Assembly: GCA_027488845.1 (NCBI GenBank)
Contig: JAIYBC010000027.1
Coordinates: 1 to 59,393 of the forward strand
DNA: 59,393 nucleotides
Origin: Verrucomicrobiales bacterium
GTDB taxonomy: Bacteria > Verrucomicrobiota > Verrucomicrobiia > Limisphaerales > UBA9464
Direction: 5' to 3'
Part shown: piece after piece, positions 1-10,400 of the stretch
Numbering within the stretch: the stretch's first letter is position 1
Layout: each line of letters opens with the position of its first letter
Position numbers and translations under genes: made by a program
Notes under the pieces: model-generated
Databases searched by the model: none
The model's input: only the letters and a program-made list of their open reading frames with translations
Told to the model about the DNA's origin: nothing

Positions 1-440
1 CCGGAGGTGCGCCTGCGGTGGCCGCTTTGCTGGCCGATACCGCCGATTTCGAAGCGAGCGGGCTGCAAAACCGCCGCCAAATGGCGCTGACGACCGCTAC
101 CAACCGCAGAAGACAGCGCTGCTGGCGATCAGCCGGCCTGTAGGTCACCTGAGCCAACCACGCCCACCCGCCCACCTTGCCAGTCCCTACCGAATCGGTA
201 GCCTACGGACGTGTCCCCAGTCGGTTCCTTCAATTGGCGATTGATGCCTCAAGGCGACTTCCAAGAGACTTTGTTCCATAAGTTGTCGCATATCTGCGGA
301 ACTGAGGACGGTGACGAGAAGGTATACTGATTAACGCTGAACCAATCACCCCGCTAATGCAAATAGATATTAACGAGTGGCCGCCAATCTATAGATTGAT
401 TCGAGGATGCGAGTGTTTGTTTCCTGTGGGACGATAGACT
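1..440. other. Left-edge stretch without a confident gene
   Basis: No convincing complete gene is visible. A reading frame open from the left edge to a stop at 141-143 on the plus strand could be the tail of a gene that starts outside the window, but its composition does not identify it. The rest holds a 32-bp repeat copy at 197-228, after which base composition becomes visibly more AT-rich up to the gene at 441. Confidence 0.4.
197..228 (+). repeat. 32-bp direct repeat, left copy
   Basis: This 32-bp sequence, starting ggtagcctacggacgtgtcc and ending ccagtcggttcc, recurs without mismatch at 985-1016 in the same orientation. The two copies bracket the AT-richer islet that carries the gene at 441-878. 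The core ggacgtgtcccc is a short near-palindrome that recurs in variant form at 1055-1076 and 1093-1111, which suggests a REP-like family. Confidence 0.85.
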
Positions 441-878
441 ATGAAAGTCGTGCGTCCAGCCGTTATTGTCGTAACTTTGTTTGCAGTTTGGGGTGCCCTG
501 TTGCTGGCGTCTTCTATGCTGTTTCCTCGCCTGTGTGGTAGGGTGGTCAGATGGTCTAGCGCAACGGGTATTGTTCAGGAGGAGAGGTATTTAATGGGTG
601 TTCAATATAAGACAATCAATCGTGAAACCATAGGTTGGGTGGCTGATAAATCAACTCGGATAGGCTCGAATGACGAATCGTGGCGTCTTTCCAGTGAAGA
701 TTCGATTCTGCTCCCATTTCGCAATCGGGACAGGATGCTTGAGTGTTCTCGCTATATTGATTATTTATATGAGGATGGTACATTGAATGAGGGCGAAATT
801 CAGTCCGCAAGAAATTGTCTTCGTGCCGGTGACTACGAGTGCCTCTATAGATATGCTAGAAAGGTTCGTTCCAATTAA
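441..878 (+). CDS. Hypothetical membrane-anchored protein
   Basis: I do not recognise this 145-residue protein. Residues about 7-28 form one strongly hydrophobic segment (VIVVTLFAVWGALLLASS), so it is probably anchored by an N-terminal helix or exported; the remainder is polar, with a Tyr/Arg-rich C-terminus and two cysteines near the end (RNCLRAGDYECLY). Its codon use and base composition are clearly more AT-rich than the surrounding genes. It lies alone between two identical 32-bp direct repeats. This points to acquired DNA. The ATG at 441 is the first start that includes the hydrophobic segment; no strong ribosome binding site is visible. Confidence 0.6.
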   Translation: MKVVRPAVIVVTLFAVWGALLLASSMLFPRLCGRVVRWSSATGIVQEERYLMGVQYKTINRETIGWVADKSTRIGSNDESWRLSSEDSILLPFRNRDRMLECSRYIDYLYEDGTLNEGEIQSARNCLRAGDYECLYRYARKVRSN

Positions 879-984
879 GTTGGCGTATTCACCGTTTTCG
901 CCATCCAATTAGGCAGAGTTGGGCACGTCCACCCTCGAGGTGGTTGCACATTGATCTGAATCACTGATATGTCATTTGTGGTCT

Positions 985-1016
985 GGTAGCCTACGGACGT
1001 GTCCCCAGTCGGTTCC
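985..1016 (+). repeat. 32-bp direct repeat, right copy
   Basis: This copy is identical over 32 bp to 197-228. It marks the right boundary of the AT-richer islet and also forms the left half of an inverted pair with 1055-1076. Confidence 0.85.
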
Positions 1017-1054
1017 GGTTGAAATATGGCGAAGTACGCCTGAAACAAAAGCCC

Positions 1055-1111
1055 ACTGGGGACATGTCCGTGGGAGAAGGGAATTTCGAGCCAAGGGACG
1101 TGTCCCCAAGG
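1055..1111. repeat. Inverted and third copies of the GGACGTGTCC element
   Basis: Bases 1055-1076 (actggggacatgtccgtggg and two more) are an inverted, imperfect copy of the repeat core at 985-1016. Bases 1093-1111 hold a third copy (gggacgtgtccccaag). An inverted pair separated by about 40 bases resembles the BIME arrangement of REP sequences. Confidence 0.6.
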
Positions 1112-1360
1112 TTGGAAACGCTTTCGGCCGCGAAGGCTTCCAGCCGGGCGGGGTGCGATGGTCGATGGTTGGAAGGGGAAATGGGCGAGGGGACTCGCGC
1201 ACTCCATGACGCTCGCGCGCTTGTTTCGGTCGCTTCTGCGGGAATAGGACTGGGTTCCAAAGCCCAGGGTTCAAAGCCCATCCGCCTCCGCGTGCTGGAC
1301 TTGGAGCCTCCGAAACTGTTTCGCTCTCGCATCGGTCCCTAGTCCCAATTCCTTTGTCCC

Positions 1361-2362
1361 ATGAGCGTCCCCGAATCCCCCGATCTCCTTCCCCAACTGC
1401 GGGCCGCCAGTGAACACCTGCTCAAGGTCCGTTCCGAGATGGGCCGGGTGATCGTCGGGCAGAAGGAACTCATCCACCGGCTTCTGGTCGGCTTGGTTGC
1501 CCGGGGGCACATCCTGCTCGAAGGGCTTCCGGGTCTCGCCAAGACGGCCAGCGTCAGCACGCTTGCCAGGGCCACCCACTGCCGGTTCTCCCGAATCCAG
1601 TTCACCCCCGACCTTCTCCCAGGCGACATCACCGGGACGCTCATCTACGACCCGGTCCAGGGCACCTATTCCACCCGTCAGGGTCCCATTTTCGCCAACC
1701 TCGTTCTCGCGGACGAAATCAACCGCGCCCCGAGCAAGGTCCAGTCGGCGTTGCTCGAGGCGATGCAGGAACGTCAGGTCACGATTGGTGACCGCACGTG
1801 GCCGCTTCCCGAGCCGTTCCTGGTCCTCGCAACCCAGAATCCCATCGAGCAGGAGGGCACCTACCCGTTGCCGGAGGCTCAGATGGACCGCTTCATGTTG
1901 AAGGTCGTGGTCGGCTATCCGACCGCCGCCGAGGAGTTGATCATCCTCGACCGCATGGCCTCCACCCAGCCCGACACCACCGTGGATGCCGTGGTCTCGC
2001 CGGAGGAGATCACCGGCTACCAGAAGCTGGTGAACCGGATCCACGTCGATCCGCTGGTGCGCGACTACATCGTTCGGTTGGTCGTGGCGACACGGGATGC
2101 AGCGACCGGCACCGGCGTCGCCCCCGAGCTGAAGCGCCTGGTCCGCATCGGCGCCAGTCCGCGTGCGACGATCAACCTCACGCTCGCTTCCCGCGCCTGC
2201 GCCCTGATCGAGGGGCGGGATCACGTCACGCCGGACGACGTGAAGCAGATCGCCGCCGACGTCCTGCGCCACCGCATCCTGCTGACCTACGAAGCCGAGG
2301 CCGACGAAGTGACCACCGAGAGCCTCGTGAAGACGATCCTCGGCAAGGTGAAGGTTCCCTGA
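1361..2362 (+). CDS. MoxR-family AAA+ ATPase
   Basis: This 333-residue protein is a MoxR-type AAA+ ATPase, the usual length for the family. These cytoplasmic ATPases act as chaperone-like factors that assemble or activate partner proteins, often ones with von Willebrand A domains. The Walker A motif GLPGLAKT is at residues 55-62, the Walker B acidic pair is in LVLADEINRAP (D118, E119), and a sensor-1 segment LATQNPIEQEG follows near residue 157. The C-terminal lid region has the usual basic helical character. The typical DUF58 and VWA partner genes are not in the window; the next gene converges from the other strand. The ATG at 1361 gives the family-typical N-terminus. Confidence 0.93.
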   Translation: MSVPESPDLLPQLRAASEHLLKVRSEMGRVIVGQKELIHRLLVGLVARGHILLEGLPGLAKTASVSTLARATHCRFSRIQFTPDLLPGDITGTLIYDPVQGTYSTRQGPIFANLVLADEINRAPSKVQSALLEAMQERQVTIGDRTWPLPEPFLVLATQNPIEQEGTYPLPEAQMDRFMLKVVVGYPTAAEELIILDRMASTQPDTTVDAVVSPEEITGYQKLVNRIHVDPLVRDYIVRLVVATRDAATGTGVAPELKRLVRIGASPRATINLTLASRACALIEGRDHVTPDDVKQIAADVLRHRILLTYEAEADEVTTESLVKTILGKVKVP

Positions 2363-2467
2363 GCCCGACGAGGCGGAAGGGATCTGCCATCAAAGCCGCG
2401 AAGCCGTCGAACAACGGGATCCGCGCCGACGGTCGAATCGGCCAGCCGGCCGCCCCGGCCGTCCACG

Positions 2468-4036
2468 TCACTTCTTCGGTGGCAGGTCTTTCCGGGGGAA
2501 CAGCGGCACCGGGGCGCCAACCTGGTGGCTTTCCTGTAGGCCTCCCCAAGCGGACTGGTTCCAGTCCGACGGTTCCGCGCAGACCTTGAGCTGGGCGAAG
2601 ATCTTCTCGGAGGTCCCGGGCATCACCGGCCAGATCAGCACGGCGAGGATTCGGCAGGTCTCGACGAGATTGTAGAGAACCTCGTCCAACTCGACCGCCT
2701 TGGTCGGATCCTTGGCGAGGCTGAAGGGCTTGGTCTGCTCGACGTACAGGTTGGCACGGTTGACCAGTTCCCACGTGGCCACCAAGGCGTCCTGCGGAGC
2801 CGGCTCGAGGTAGGCGGCACGGGTCTTGGCGACCGCCTGTGCGGCCTCGGCGGCGAGGAAGGAGGAGGCCTTGGGAACGACGCCGTCGCGGTACTTGTTG
2901 AGCATGTTGACCGCGCGGTTGAGCAGGTTGCCCAGGCCGTTGGCCAGCTCGGCGTTGTAGCGCGACTTGAAGCCGTCGTCGGTCCAGTTCCCGTCAGGAC
3001 CGATGCCCAATTCCCGGGTCACGTAGTAGCGGAAGGCATCGACGCCCCACTCCTCGATCACGGCGATCGGGTCCACGACGTTGCCGGTGGTCTTGCTGAG
3101 CTTCTCACCGTTCTTCTGCCACCAACCGTGGACCAGGACGGTCTTTGGCAGCGGCGCGCCCACGGCCTTCAACATGATGGGCCAGTACACTGCGTGGAAC
3201 TTGAGGATGTCCTTCCCGACGAGGTGGATGTCCGCGGGCCAAGCCTCGAGCCTGGCATCGCGGGCGGGGTAGTGGGCGCCGAGCGGGCCGGTCGCGGCGG
3301 GATCGCCGAGCGAGGCCGGCACGGAGAAGTAGTTCACCAGCGCGTCGAACCAGACGTAGGTGACGAAGCCCGGGTCGAAGGGCAGGGGAATGCCCCAGGA
3401 AAGGCGGGCCTCCGGGCGGGTGATGCAGAGGTCCTCGAGCTTCTGGGAGCGAAGGAAGCCGAGCACCTCGTTGCGACGATAGTCGGGCTGGATGAAGGAC
3501 GGATTGGCCTCGATGTGGGCGACGAGCCAGTCCTGGTGTACGCCCATGCGGAAGTACCAGTTCTCTTCCACCAGCTCGTTCACCTGACCCCACTTGGGAT
3601 CCCAGGTGCCATCCGGGTTGCGGTCCTTCTCGGTGAGGAAGGTCTCCTCCTTGACGGAGTAGTAGCCCTGGTAGGACGCCTTGTAGAAGTGCCCCTCGGC
3701 GTGGAGCTTGGAGAGGATGGCCTGGACCACCTCGCGATGGCGCGGCTGGGTGGTGCGGACGAAGTCGTCGTTGGTGAGCGAAAGGCGGCGGACGAAGTCG
3801 CCCCATTGGTCGGCGAGGCCGTCGCAGTAGGCCTGGGGAGACTGGCCCAACGCCTGGGCGGCGAGCTGGACCTTCTGTCCGTGCTCGTCGAGTCCGGTCA
3901 GGAAGAACACCGGCTCGCCGACGCTGCGACGGGCACGGGCGATCACGTCGGCGACGACCTTCTCGTAGGCGTGCCCGAGGTGGGGCGCGCCGTTGACGTA
4001 GTCGATCGCGGTGGTGATGTAGAACCGCTTGCTCAT
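2468..4036 (-). CDS. metG: Methionyl-tRNA synthetase
   Basis: This class I aminoacyl-tRNA synthetase charges tRNA(Met) in the cytoplasm. The HLGH signature is at residues 19-22 and the KMSKS-type loop appears as KLSKT at about 312-316. The connective peptide region around residues 130-165 lacks the zinc-binding cysteine knuckle, as in the zinc-free subtype. At 522 residues it has the catalytic core and anticodon-binding helical domain (about 370-500) but no C-terminal tRNA-binding extension. I chose the ATG at 4036 (MSKRFYITTA) because the family begins there; the frame is open upstream, but those 15 codons are not family-like. Confidence 0.95.
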   Translation of the reverse strand: MSKRFYITTAIDYVNGAPHLGHAYEKVVADVIARARRSVGEPVFFLTGLDEHGQKVQLAAQALGQSPQAYCDGLADQWGDFVRRLSLTNDDFVRTTQPRHREVVQAILSKLHAEGHFYKASYQGYYSVKEETFLTEKDRNPDGTWDPKWGQVNELVEENWYFRMGVHQDWLVAHIEANPSFIQPDYRRNEVLGFLRSQKLEDLCITRPEARLSWGIPLPFDPGFVTYVWFDALVNYFSVPASLGDPAATGPLGAHYPARDARLEAWPADIHLVGKDILKFHAVYWPIMLKAVGAPLPKTVLVHGWWQKNGEKLSKTTGNVVDPIAVIEEWGVDAFRYYVTRELGIGPDGNWTDDGFKSRYNAELANGLGNLLNRAVNMLNKYRDGVVPKASSFLAAEAAQAVAKTRAAYLEPAPQDALVATWELVNRANLYVEQTKPFSLAKDPTKAVELDEVLYNLVETCRILAVLIWPVMPGTSEKIFAQLKVCAEPSDWNQSAWGGLQESHQVGAPVPLFPRKDLPPKK

Positions 4037-4100
4037 GGGCCGCGAAGTGAAGCGCAACGGCGGACAAAAGCCGAAAACCAAATTGCCGGGACCCGGAAAC

Positions 4101-4132
4101 GGAAAAGACCCGGCGGAAGGCTCCGCCGGGTC
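4101..4132 (-). terminator. Rho-independent terminator of xylA
   Basis: Bases 4107-4117 (gacccggcgga) pair perfectly with 4122-4132 (tccgccgggtc) around a 4-base loop. Read on the minus strand, downstream of the xylA stop, the 11-bp stem is followed by TTTTCC, the form of an intrinsic terminator. Confidence 0.8.
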
Positions 4133-4164
4133 CTGCTGGGTCGGCCGGTGTCGGCCGGCCGCGT

Positions 4165-5481
<1,317 letters not shown>

Positions 5482-5729
5482 GTGTGTTGTGAGAATGGAC
5501 GGCGGAAACTAAGGGTGCCCACGGCGGCTTGGAAGCGGTTAAATTAGCCGGGTCCCCGACGCGAAATCTCAAACGCCTTCAGCCGCCGTCGCCGGCGTTC
5601 CAAAGGTTCAACATCCGGTGGCGAGTGCCTACGGGAGCGGCGGAAGCAAGGCCTGCCTTTCCACGACGGCATCCCGTCCACGGCAAGCGGTGTGCGCCGC
5701 TCACCCGCTGCAGTTCCCCGGCTTTCCAC

Positions 5730-5734
5730 GGAGG
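5730..5734 (+). promoter_or_regulatory. Ribosome binding site deciding the RAYT start
   Basis: GGAGG lies nine bases before the ATG at 5744 and supports that start over the longer open frame beginning near 5618. Clear Shine-Dalgarno sequences are rare in this window, so this one is informative. Confidence 0.6.
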
Positions 5735-5743
5735 TTCCTTCCC

Positions 5744-6523
5744 ATGATTCCGCGAATGAGGATGGGGCGCTGGAGGAAGCCGCCGGAGAATGCCCCCGAA
5801 TTCTACCACTGCCACTGCCGCCTCCATGTCACGGCCCGTCCCTTTGTCACCGGCGGGAAGGCTCGCTTCACGGAGATCCTGAACCGCCAGGCGGCCTTCA
5901 GCGGTGTCGAGGTCCTGACCTACAGCCTTCTCGACGATCGCTTCCACCTGCTGTGCCACGTACCGAAGCCTCCCTCCCAGTTTCCGGTCGGCGAGGAGTT
6001 GCTGCGTCGGTTCGTGGCCCTGTTCCCCGAGGCTCGGGCGAGGGCGATTGTGCGTCGGTGGGAATGCCTTCCTGCAGCCGAACGGCCCGCTTGGGAATCC
6101 ATGATCCACCGCCGGATGTGGAACATCGGCCTCTTCATGAAGGACGTGAAGCAGCGTTACTCGGAGTGGAACAACCGGAAGACCGGCAACGAAGGGGGCT
6201 CCTGGAACCAGCGGTACCACTGTGAATGGGTCGATGCCTCCAGCCCGGTGCTGTGGACGACCGCGGCCTTCATCGATCTGGCGCCCTTGCGGGCCGGGTT
6301 GGTGACCGATCCCAAGGCCCATCGTTGGGGCGCCTTCGGTGCGGCCGTCGCCGGATGCCCGGTCGCCAGGGCCGGATTCGGAAGGATCGTGGCGTCCTTC
6401 GGTCCCCCAGGCGGTGAGGAACCCTTCGAAGTCTATCGCCGATGGCTGAACGGCGTGCGGGCTTTGATGGGGATGCCGGAGACGAAGCCGTCACCGCTTC
6501 CGCCCTCCCCCGGGTTGAACTGA
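5744..6523 (+). CDS. REP-associated tyrosine transposase (RAYT) with altered HUH motif
   Basis: The 259-residue protein belongs to the Y1/IS200-like transposase superfamily, RAYT branch, which is associated with spreading REP sequences. Family features are the N-terminal YHCHCR segment (21-26), the FSGVEVLTYSL strand, the FHLLCHVPK segment (67-75), a helix with a candidate catalytic tyrosine (KQRYSEWNNR, Y139) and GSWNQRYHC. In the family the HUH motif normally reads NHFHLL; here it reads DRFHLL, so the first metal-binding His is Arg66. The enzyme may be inactive or specialised. The start at 5744 is favoured by GGAGG at 5730-5734, nine bases upstream; the frame is open further upstream without family similarity. 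Confidence 0.85.
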   Translation: MIPRMRMGRWRKPPENAPEFYHCHCRLHVTARPFVTGGKARFTEILNRQAAFSGVEVLTYSLLDDRFHLLCHVPKPPSQFPVGEELLRRFVALFPEARARAIVRRWECLPAAERPAWESMIHRRMWNIGLFMKDVKQRYSEWNNRKTGNEGGSWNQRYHCEWVDASSPVLWTTAAFIDLAPLRAGLVTDPKAHRWGAFGAAVAGCPVARAGFGRIVASFGPPGGEEPFEVYRRWLNGVRALMGMPETKPSPLPPSPGLN

Positions 6524-6533
6524 AACCATCGAT

Positions 6534-6549
6534 GACCCTGCTCCGGGTC
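6534..6549 (+). terminator. Weak hairpin between convergent genes
   Basis: gaccc (6534-6538) and gggtc (6545-6549) can form a short stem between the RAYT gene and the convergent response-regulator gene. It is followed by tgcgggtggtgtttt. The stem is short and the T-run distant, so this is a weak terminator candidate. Confidence 0.3.
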
Positions 6550-6599
6550 TGCGGGTGGTGTTTTGTCCAGGTTCCCGCGAAGCCCGATCCGAGGGCGTT

Positions 6600-7268
6600 T
6601 CAGCTCCCAAGATACCGGACAACCGCTTCCGTGCGGGTCTGCACCTGCAGCTTCTCGTAGATGCTCCGGAGATGGGTGCGGACGGTGTTGGTGCTGATGC
6701 CGAGCCGTTCCGCGATCTCCTTGTAGAGGAGCCCACGCGCGAGGGCGTCGAGGATGTCCCGTTCGCGTGGCGTCAGCGCCGGCAGCGGCTCCGCGACTGG
6801 CGTCCTGCCGGGACGGTTCAGTCCCGCGTCCTGGAACGAGGCCACCACCTTCCGGGCAATCAGGCTGCTCATCGGCGATCCACCGCCCTGGACCTCCCGG
6901 ATCGACTCCAGCAGCTCCGCGGGAGGGGTGCGCTTCAGCAGGTAGCCGCTCGCCCCGGCCCTCAATGCAGCGAAGATCCGTTCGGTGTCCTCGTAGACGG
7001 TCAGCATCACGACCAGGAGCGCCGGGTTCCGGCGCTTCAGTTCCGACACGCATTCGATCCCGGAACGGCCGGGCAGGTTGATGTCCATCAACACCACGTC
7101 GGCGATCTCCGCCAATGGACCGGCCAACGCTTCCTCGGCGTTCGCGAAGGCGTTCACGCAGCGGAATCCGTCGGCCAATTCCAAGAGCGAGATCAGGCTG
7201 GAGCGGATGCGCGCGTCGTCTTCGACAAGGGCGACACGGATCGGATCGGTGGACTCCGGCGGGCTCAC
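6600..7268 (-). CDS. NarL/FixJ-family response regulator
   Basis: A receiver domain plus a LuxR-type helix-turn-helix make this a DNA-binding response regulator. With the start used here (222 residues), the acidic pocket is in VALVEDD, the phospho-acceptor is D62 (VVLMDINLPG), and the conserved T90 and K112 are present. The HTH (about 164-220) carries LTPRERDIL and ISTNTVRTHLRSIYEKL. It lies just downstream of the sensor kinase on the same strand, so the two should form a pair. The start is uncertain: GTG at 7268 gives a normal receiver N-terminus, while ATG at 7304 and TTG at 7358 would add 12-30 residues with no family similarity. Confidence 0.92.
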   Translation of the reverse strand: MSPPESTDPIRVALVEDDARIRSSLISLLELADGFRCVNAFANAEEALAGPLAEIADVVLMDINLPGRSGIECVSELKRRNPALLVVMLTVYEDTERIFAALRAGASGYLLKRTPPAELLESIREVQGGGSPMSSLIARKVVASFQDAGLNRPGRTPVAEPLPALTPRERDILDALARGLLYKEIAERLGISTNTVRTHLRSIYEKLQVQTRTEAVVRYLGS

Positions 7269-7424
7269 GCCACAGCTATCGCACGTTCCGCGCCGCGGGG
7301 ACATCCTCCGAAAGGACGAGGTCGGGAATCCCTCCGGATTCGACTCCGACCGGGTCAATGCCGAGGACTGCGGCGAACGAGGAGTCCTTGGCGTTGGTGG
7401 CCCGGCCTGAATCCGTCGGGCAAG

Positions 7425-10400
7425 TCAGGTCGGTGACAACGGGAGATCGAGGGACACCAGGGTGCCGCTCCCCGGTGTGCTGCGGATCACGCACTCGCCT
7501 CCTGCCAGACGCGCCCGCTCCCTCATGTTCTCCAGGCCGTCGTTGAAGCGTCCGGCGAGGGCGGTGTCGAAACCTTGGCCGTTGTCGCGGATCTCCAGTC
7601 TCATCGAGGAATCCAGGACCTCGGCCCGGAGTGTCACCTCCGTTGCCCGCGCATGTTTCAGGGCGTTGTTCATCGCCTCCTTCAGCAGCAGCAGGACATG
7701 ATGGCGGGCCGCCGCCGGGATCGGTGACTCGGGAAGCCGCGGCGGAAGATCCAATCGGAATGAGAGTCTCGCCGACCGAACGTAGTCCTGTGCGAATCCG
7801 GCCAGGTACTCGACCAGCGAGGCCAGGGTGTCGTGCTCCGGATCGACCGTCCAGACCATGGCGTCCAGGTTCCGGACCACCTCGCGGGAAAGTTCGCCCA
7901 GTTCGTGGAGCCGCGACTCCGTGGCTGCGCGGTCGGAGATCTGTCTGCGGGCCAGCTCGCTGAGAAGGCCTATCTGGGTCAGGCTGGCCCCGACGTCGTC
8001 GTGCATGTTGCGCGCAATCCGGGCCCGCTCGCGGTTCACGGCGTGGTCCCGTTCCAGACGGGCCACCTTCAGGAGCAGCCGGCGCTGCGACAGCCAACGA
8101 ACCATCCCGGCCAACGTCCCGACGGACAGCACGACGGCGGCGACGCGAAACGGCAAGGTCTGCCACAGGAACGGCAGCACCACCACCGACAGCCTGGCAC
8201 CGGTGGTGTTCCAGACCCCATCGCTGTTGGCTGCGGTCACCTTCAAGGTGTATTCGCCCGGCGCCAAGCGCGTGTAGGCGACCGCCCTGGCGGTTCCCAT
8301 TTCCCGGTCCGCATCCTCCAATCCCTCGAGCTGGCACCGGAACCGGTTCCCTTCCGGCGCAACGAAACTGAGCGCGGTGTAGCGGAACTCGGTGACCAGC
8401 GGTCCCGGTGGGATCTCGACCCGTCCCGATTCCACGGCGAACGACCTGCCGTCCACCTCCACGGAGCGGATCACCACTGGCGGCGGCATCGGATTCCTGG
8501 GCAACCGTCCCGGGTCGACGACCGCCAATCCGTTCAAGGTGGCGAACCAAAGCCGTCCGTCCGGCCCCTTCCACGATGCCGGTTGCGCGCCACTGCACTC
8601 GTTCGACGGCATGCCGTCCGCCCGGTGGAAGCGGGTCGGCGAGATCGATCCGCGACGCCCTTCGCAGAGGTCCTCCAGTTCGGACAACGGACAGCGATAC
8701 AACCCGCGCGCGGTTCCCCACCACAGGTATCCAAGGTCGTCGGCGAGGAGGGACTTGATCGTCGGAGCGGGCAGCCCGTCGTTCCCGCCGATCGGCCGGA
8801 ACTTCCCGTTCCGGAATCGGGTCAGCCCGCCGCCGCCGATCCAGAGCGTGCCATTGGCCTCCAGGAAGAGGCTGCGTACGATGTCATGGGCGAGCCCATC
8901 CGTGCGGCGATAGGTCCGGACACCGGTCGCGGTCACGTGGTTCAGACCCTTCTCGGTACCCACCCAGGCGCCGCCCAAGCCGTCCCCGACGACCGCGCCG
9001 ATCTCGACGTCCAAGAGCCCCTCGGCCTGGCCCCATCTCCGGAAGCTTCCGTCCGGGTCGCGTCGGCTCAATCCCTCGTCGCCCCCGATCCATAGGCCGC
9101 CTCCGACATCCCCTGAGAGCACCGCGATCGGCCCTCCGATCAAGCCCGGTGTCGCCGAGGGGAGGAAGGTCTCCGGTGCACCGGAGACCGGAAGGTGGAA
9201 GAGTCCCAGCCCGTAGGTGCCGACCCAGATCCCGCCGTCCGACCTCGGCCAGACACTCCAGGCCAGCTGGTTGGCGTCGAACGCCGGGGGCCGGGAATCC
9301 TGCCGGAAACGGGTGCCGTCGAACCGCTGTACGCCACGACCGTGGACGGCGGTCACGACCTCGCCATCCGTCCTCACCGCGACGGAAAGCACCACGGGTC
9401 GGGTCAATCCCTCCGCGGTTCCCACCGCCCGGATCGCGCGGCGTCGCAGACGGAAGAGCCCCGCGCCGTCGGTCCCGATCCACAGGCTTCCTTCCCGATC
9501 CTCGAAGAGCCGTCGATGGGAGTTGCTGGCGAGCGCCGTCGATTCGCCGACCTGCTTCCAGTCCTCGCCGACGGCCCGTCGCCAAAGCGGCCCGAGGTTG
9601 AGCGCCCAAAGCGTCCCGTCGCGTTGGCGAAAAAGGGAGAGGCTCTGCGGGGATGGGACCGGAAGCCGGACTTCGGGAACGAGCCGGCCCGAATGGGATC
9701 GCAGCAGCCAGTCGGGTTGGGAGGCGGACTGGATCAACAACTCGCCGGCATCCATGGGCATCATGGCGCTCGTGGTCAGTCCGCTCCCGGTGCCTGGGAC
9801 CGGGTTCCAGCGTCCATTTTCGAGAAAGGCGTACTGGCCGCCCTGTTCCGTCCAGATGCGCCCCTCGGTATCGAAGGACAACTGCCAGAGACTCCCCCAG
9901 CCCGCACGGGGCGGTCCTGCGAACTCGACGAACCGTCCCGCCTCCCGGCGGAACAGCCTTCCATCTGGAAGCCCGGCCCAGACCGTTCCGTCCGGACCCA
10001 CGGCGACACGGGATCCCTGACCGCCGGGAAGACCGTCCTGGGAGGTCAGCCGTCGAAAGCGGCCGTGGGAATAGAGGACCACCACCTCCTCCGCCTGGCT
10101 CATCCACAGGCCGTTTTCACGGTCGGCGCTCAGGCTCAGGTGGAATCTCGAAAGCTCCGGGTTGCGTATCGAATCGAAGGGTTCGAATTCGACGCCGTCG
10201 AAGCGGGCCAGTCCCCCGAAGGTGGACAACCACAGGTGACCGTCGGTGGTCTGTGCGATGTCCACGACCGAGTTCTGTGGGAGGCCGTCGTCAGAGGTCC
10301 ATTGATGGAAGAGGTATTCCCCCGAAGCCGAGGCCGGCGTCTTCCCCACGGATTCCCCAGCGGGCACCGCGATGTCCTCCGCGGTCGACAGTTCCACCGC

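Larger units (their letters stand above)
879..1360. other. Intergenic stretch with REP-like elements
   Basis: No gene is supported here. The AT-richer composition continues to about 984 and then changes abruptly to the high GC of the rest of the window at the right copy of the 32-bp repeat (985-1016). From 985 to 1111 there are three related GGACRTGTCC elements in alternating orientation. The remainder up to the gene at 1361 shows nothing I can identify. Confidence 0.6.
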
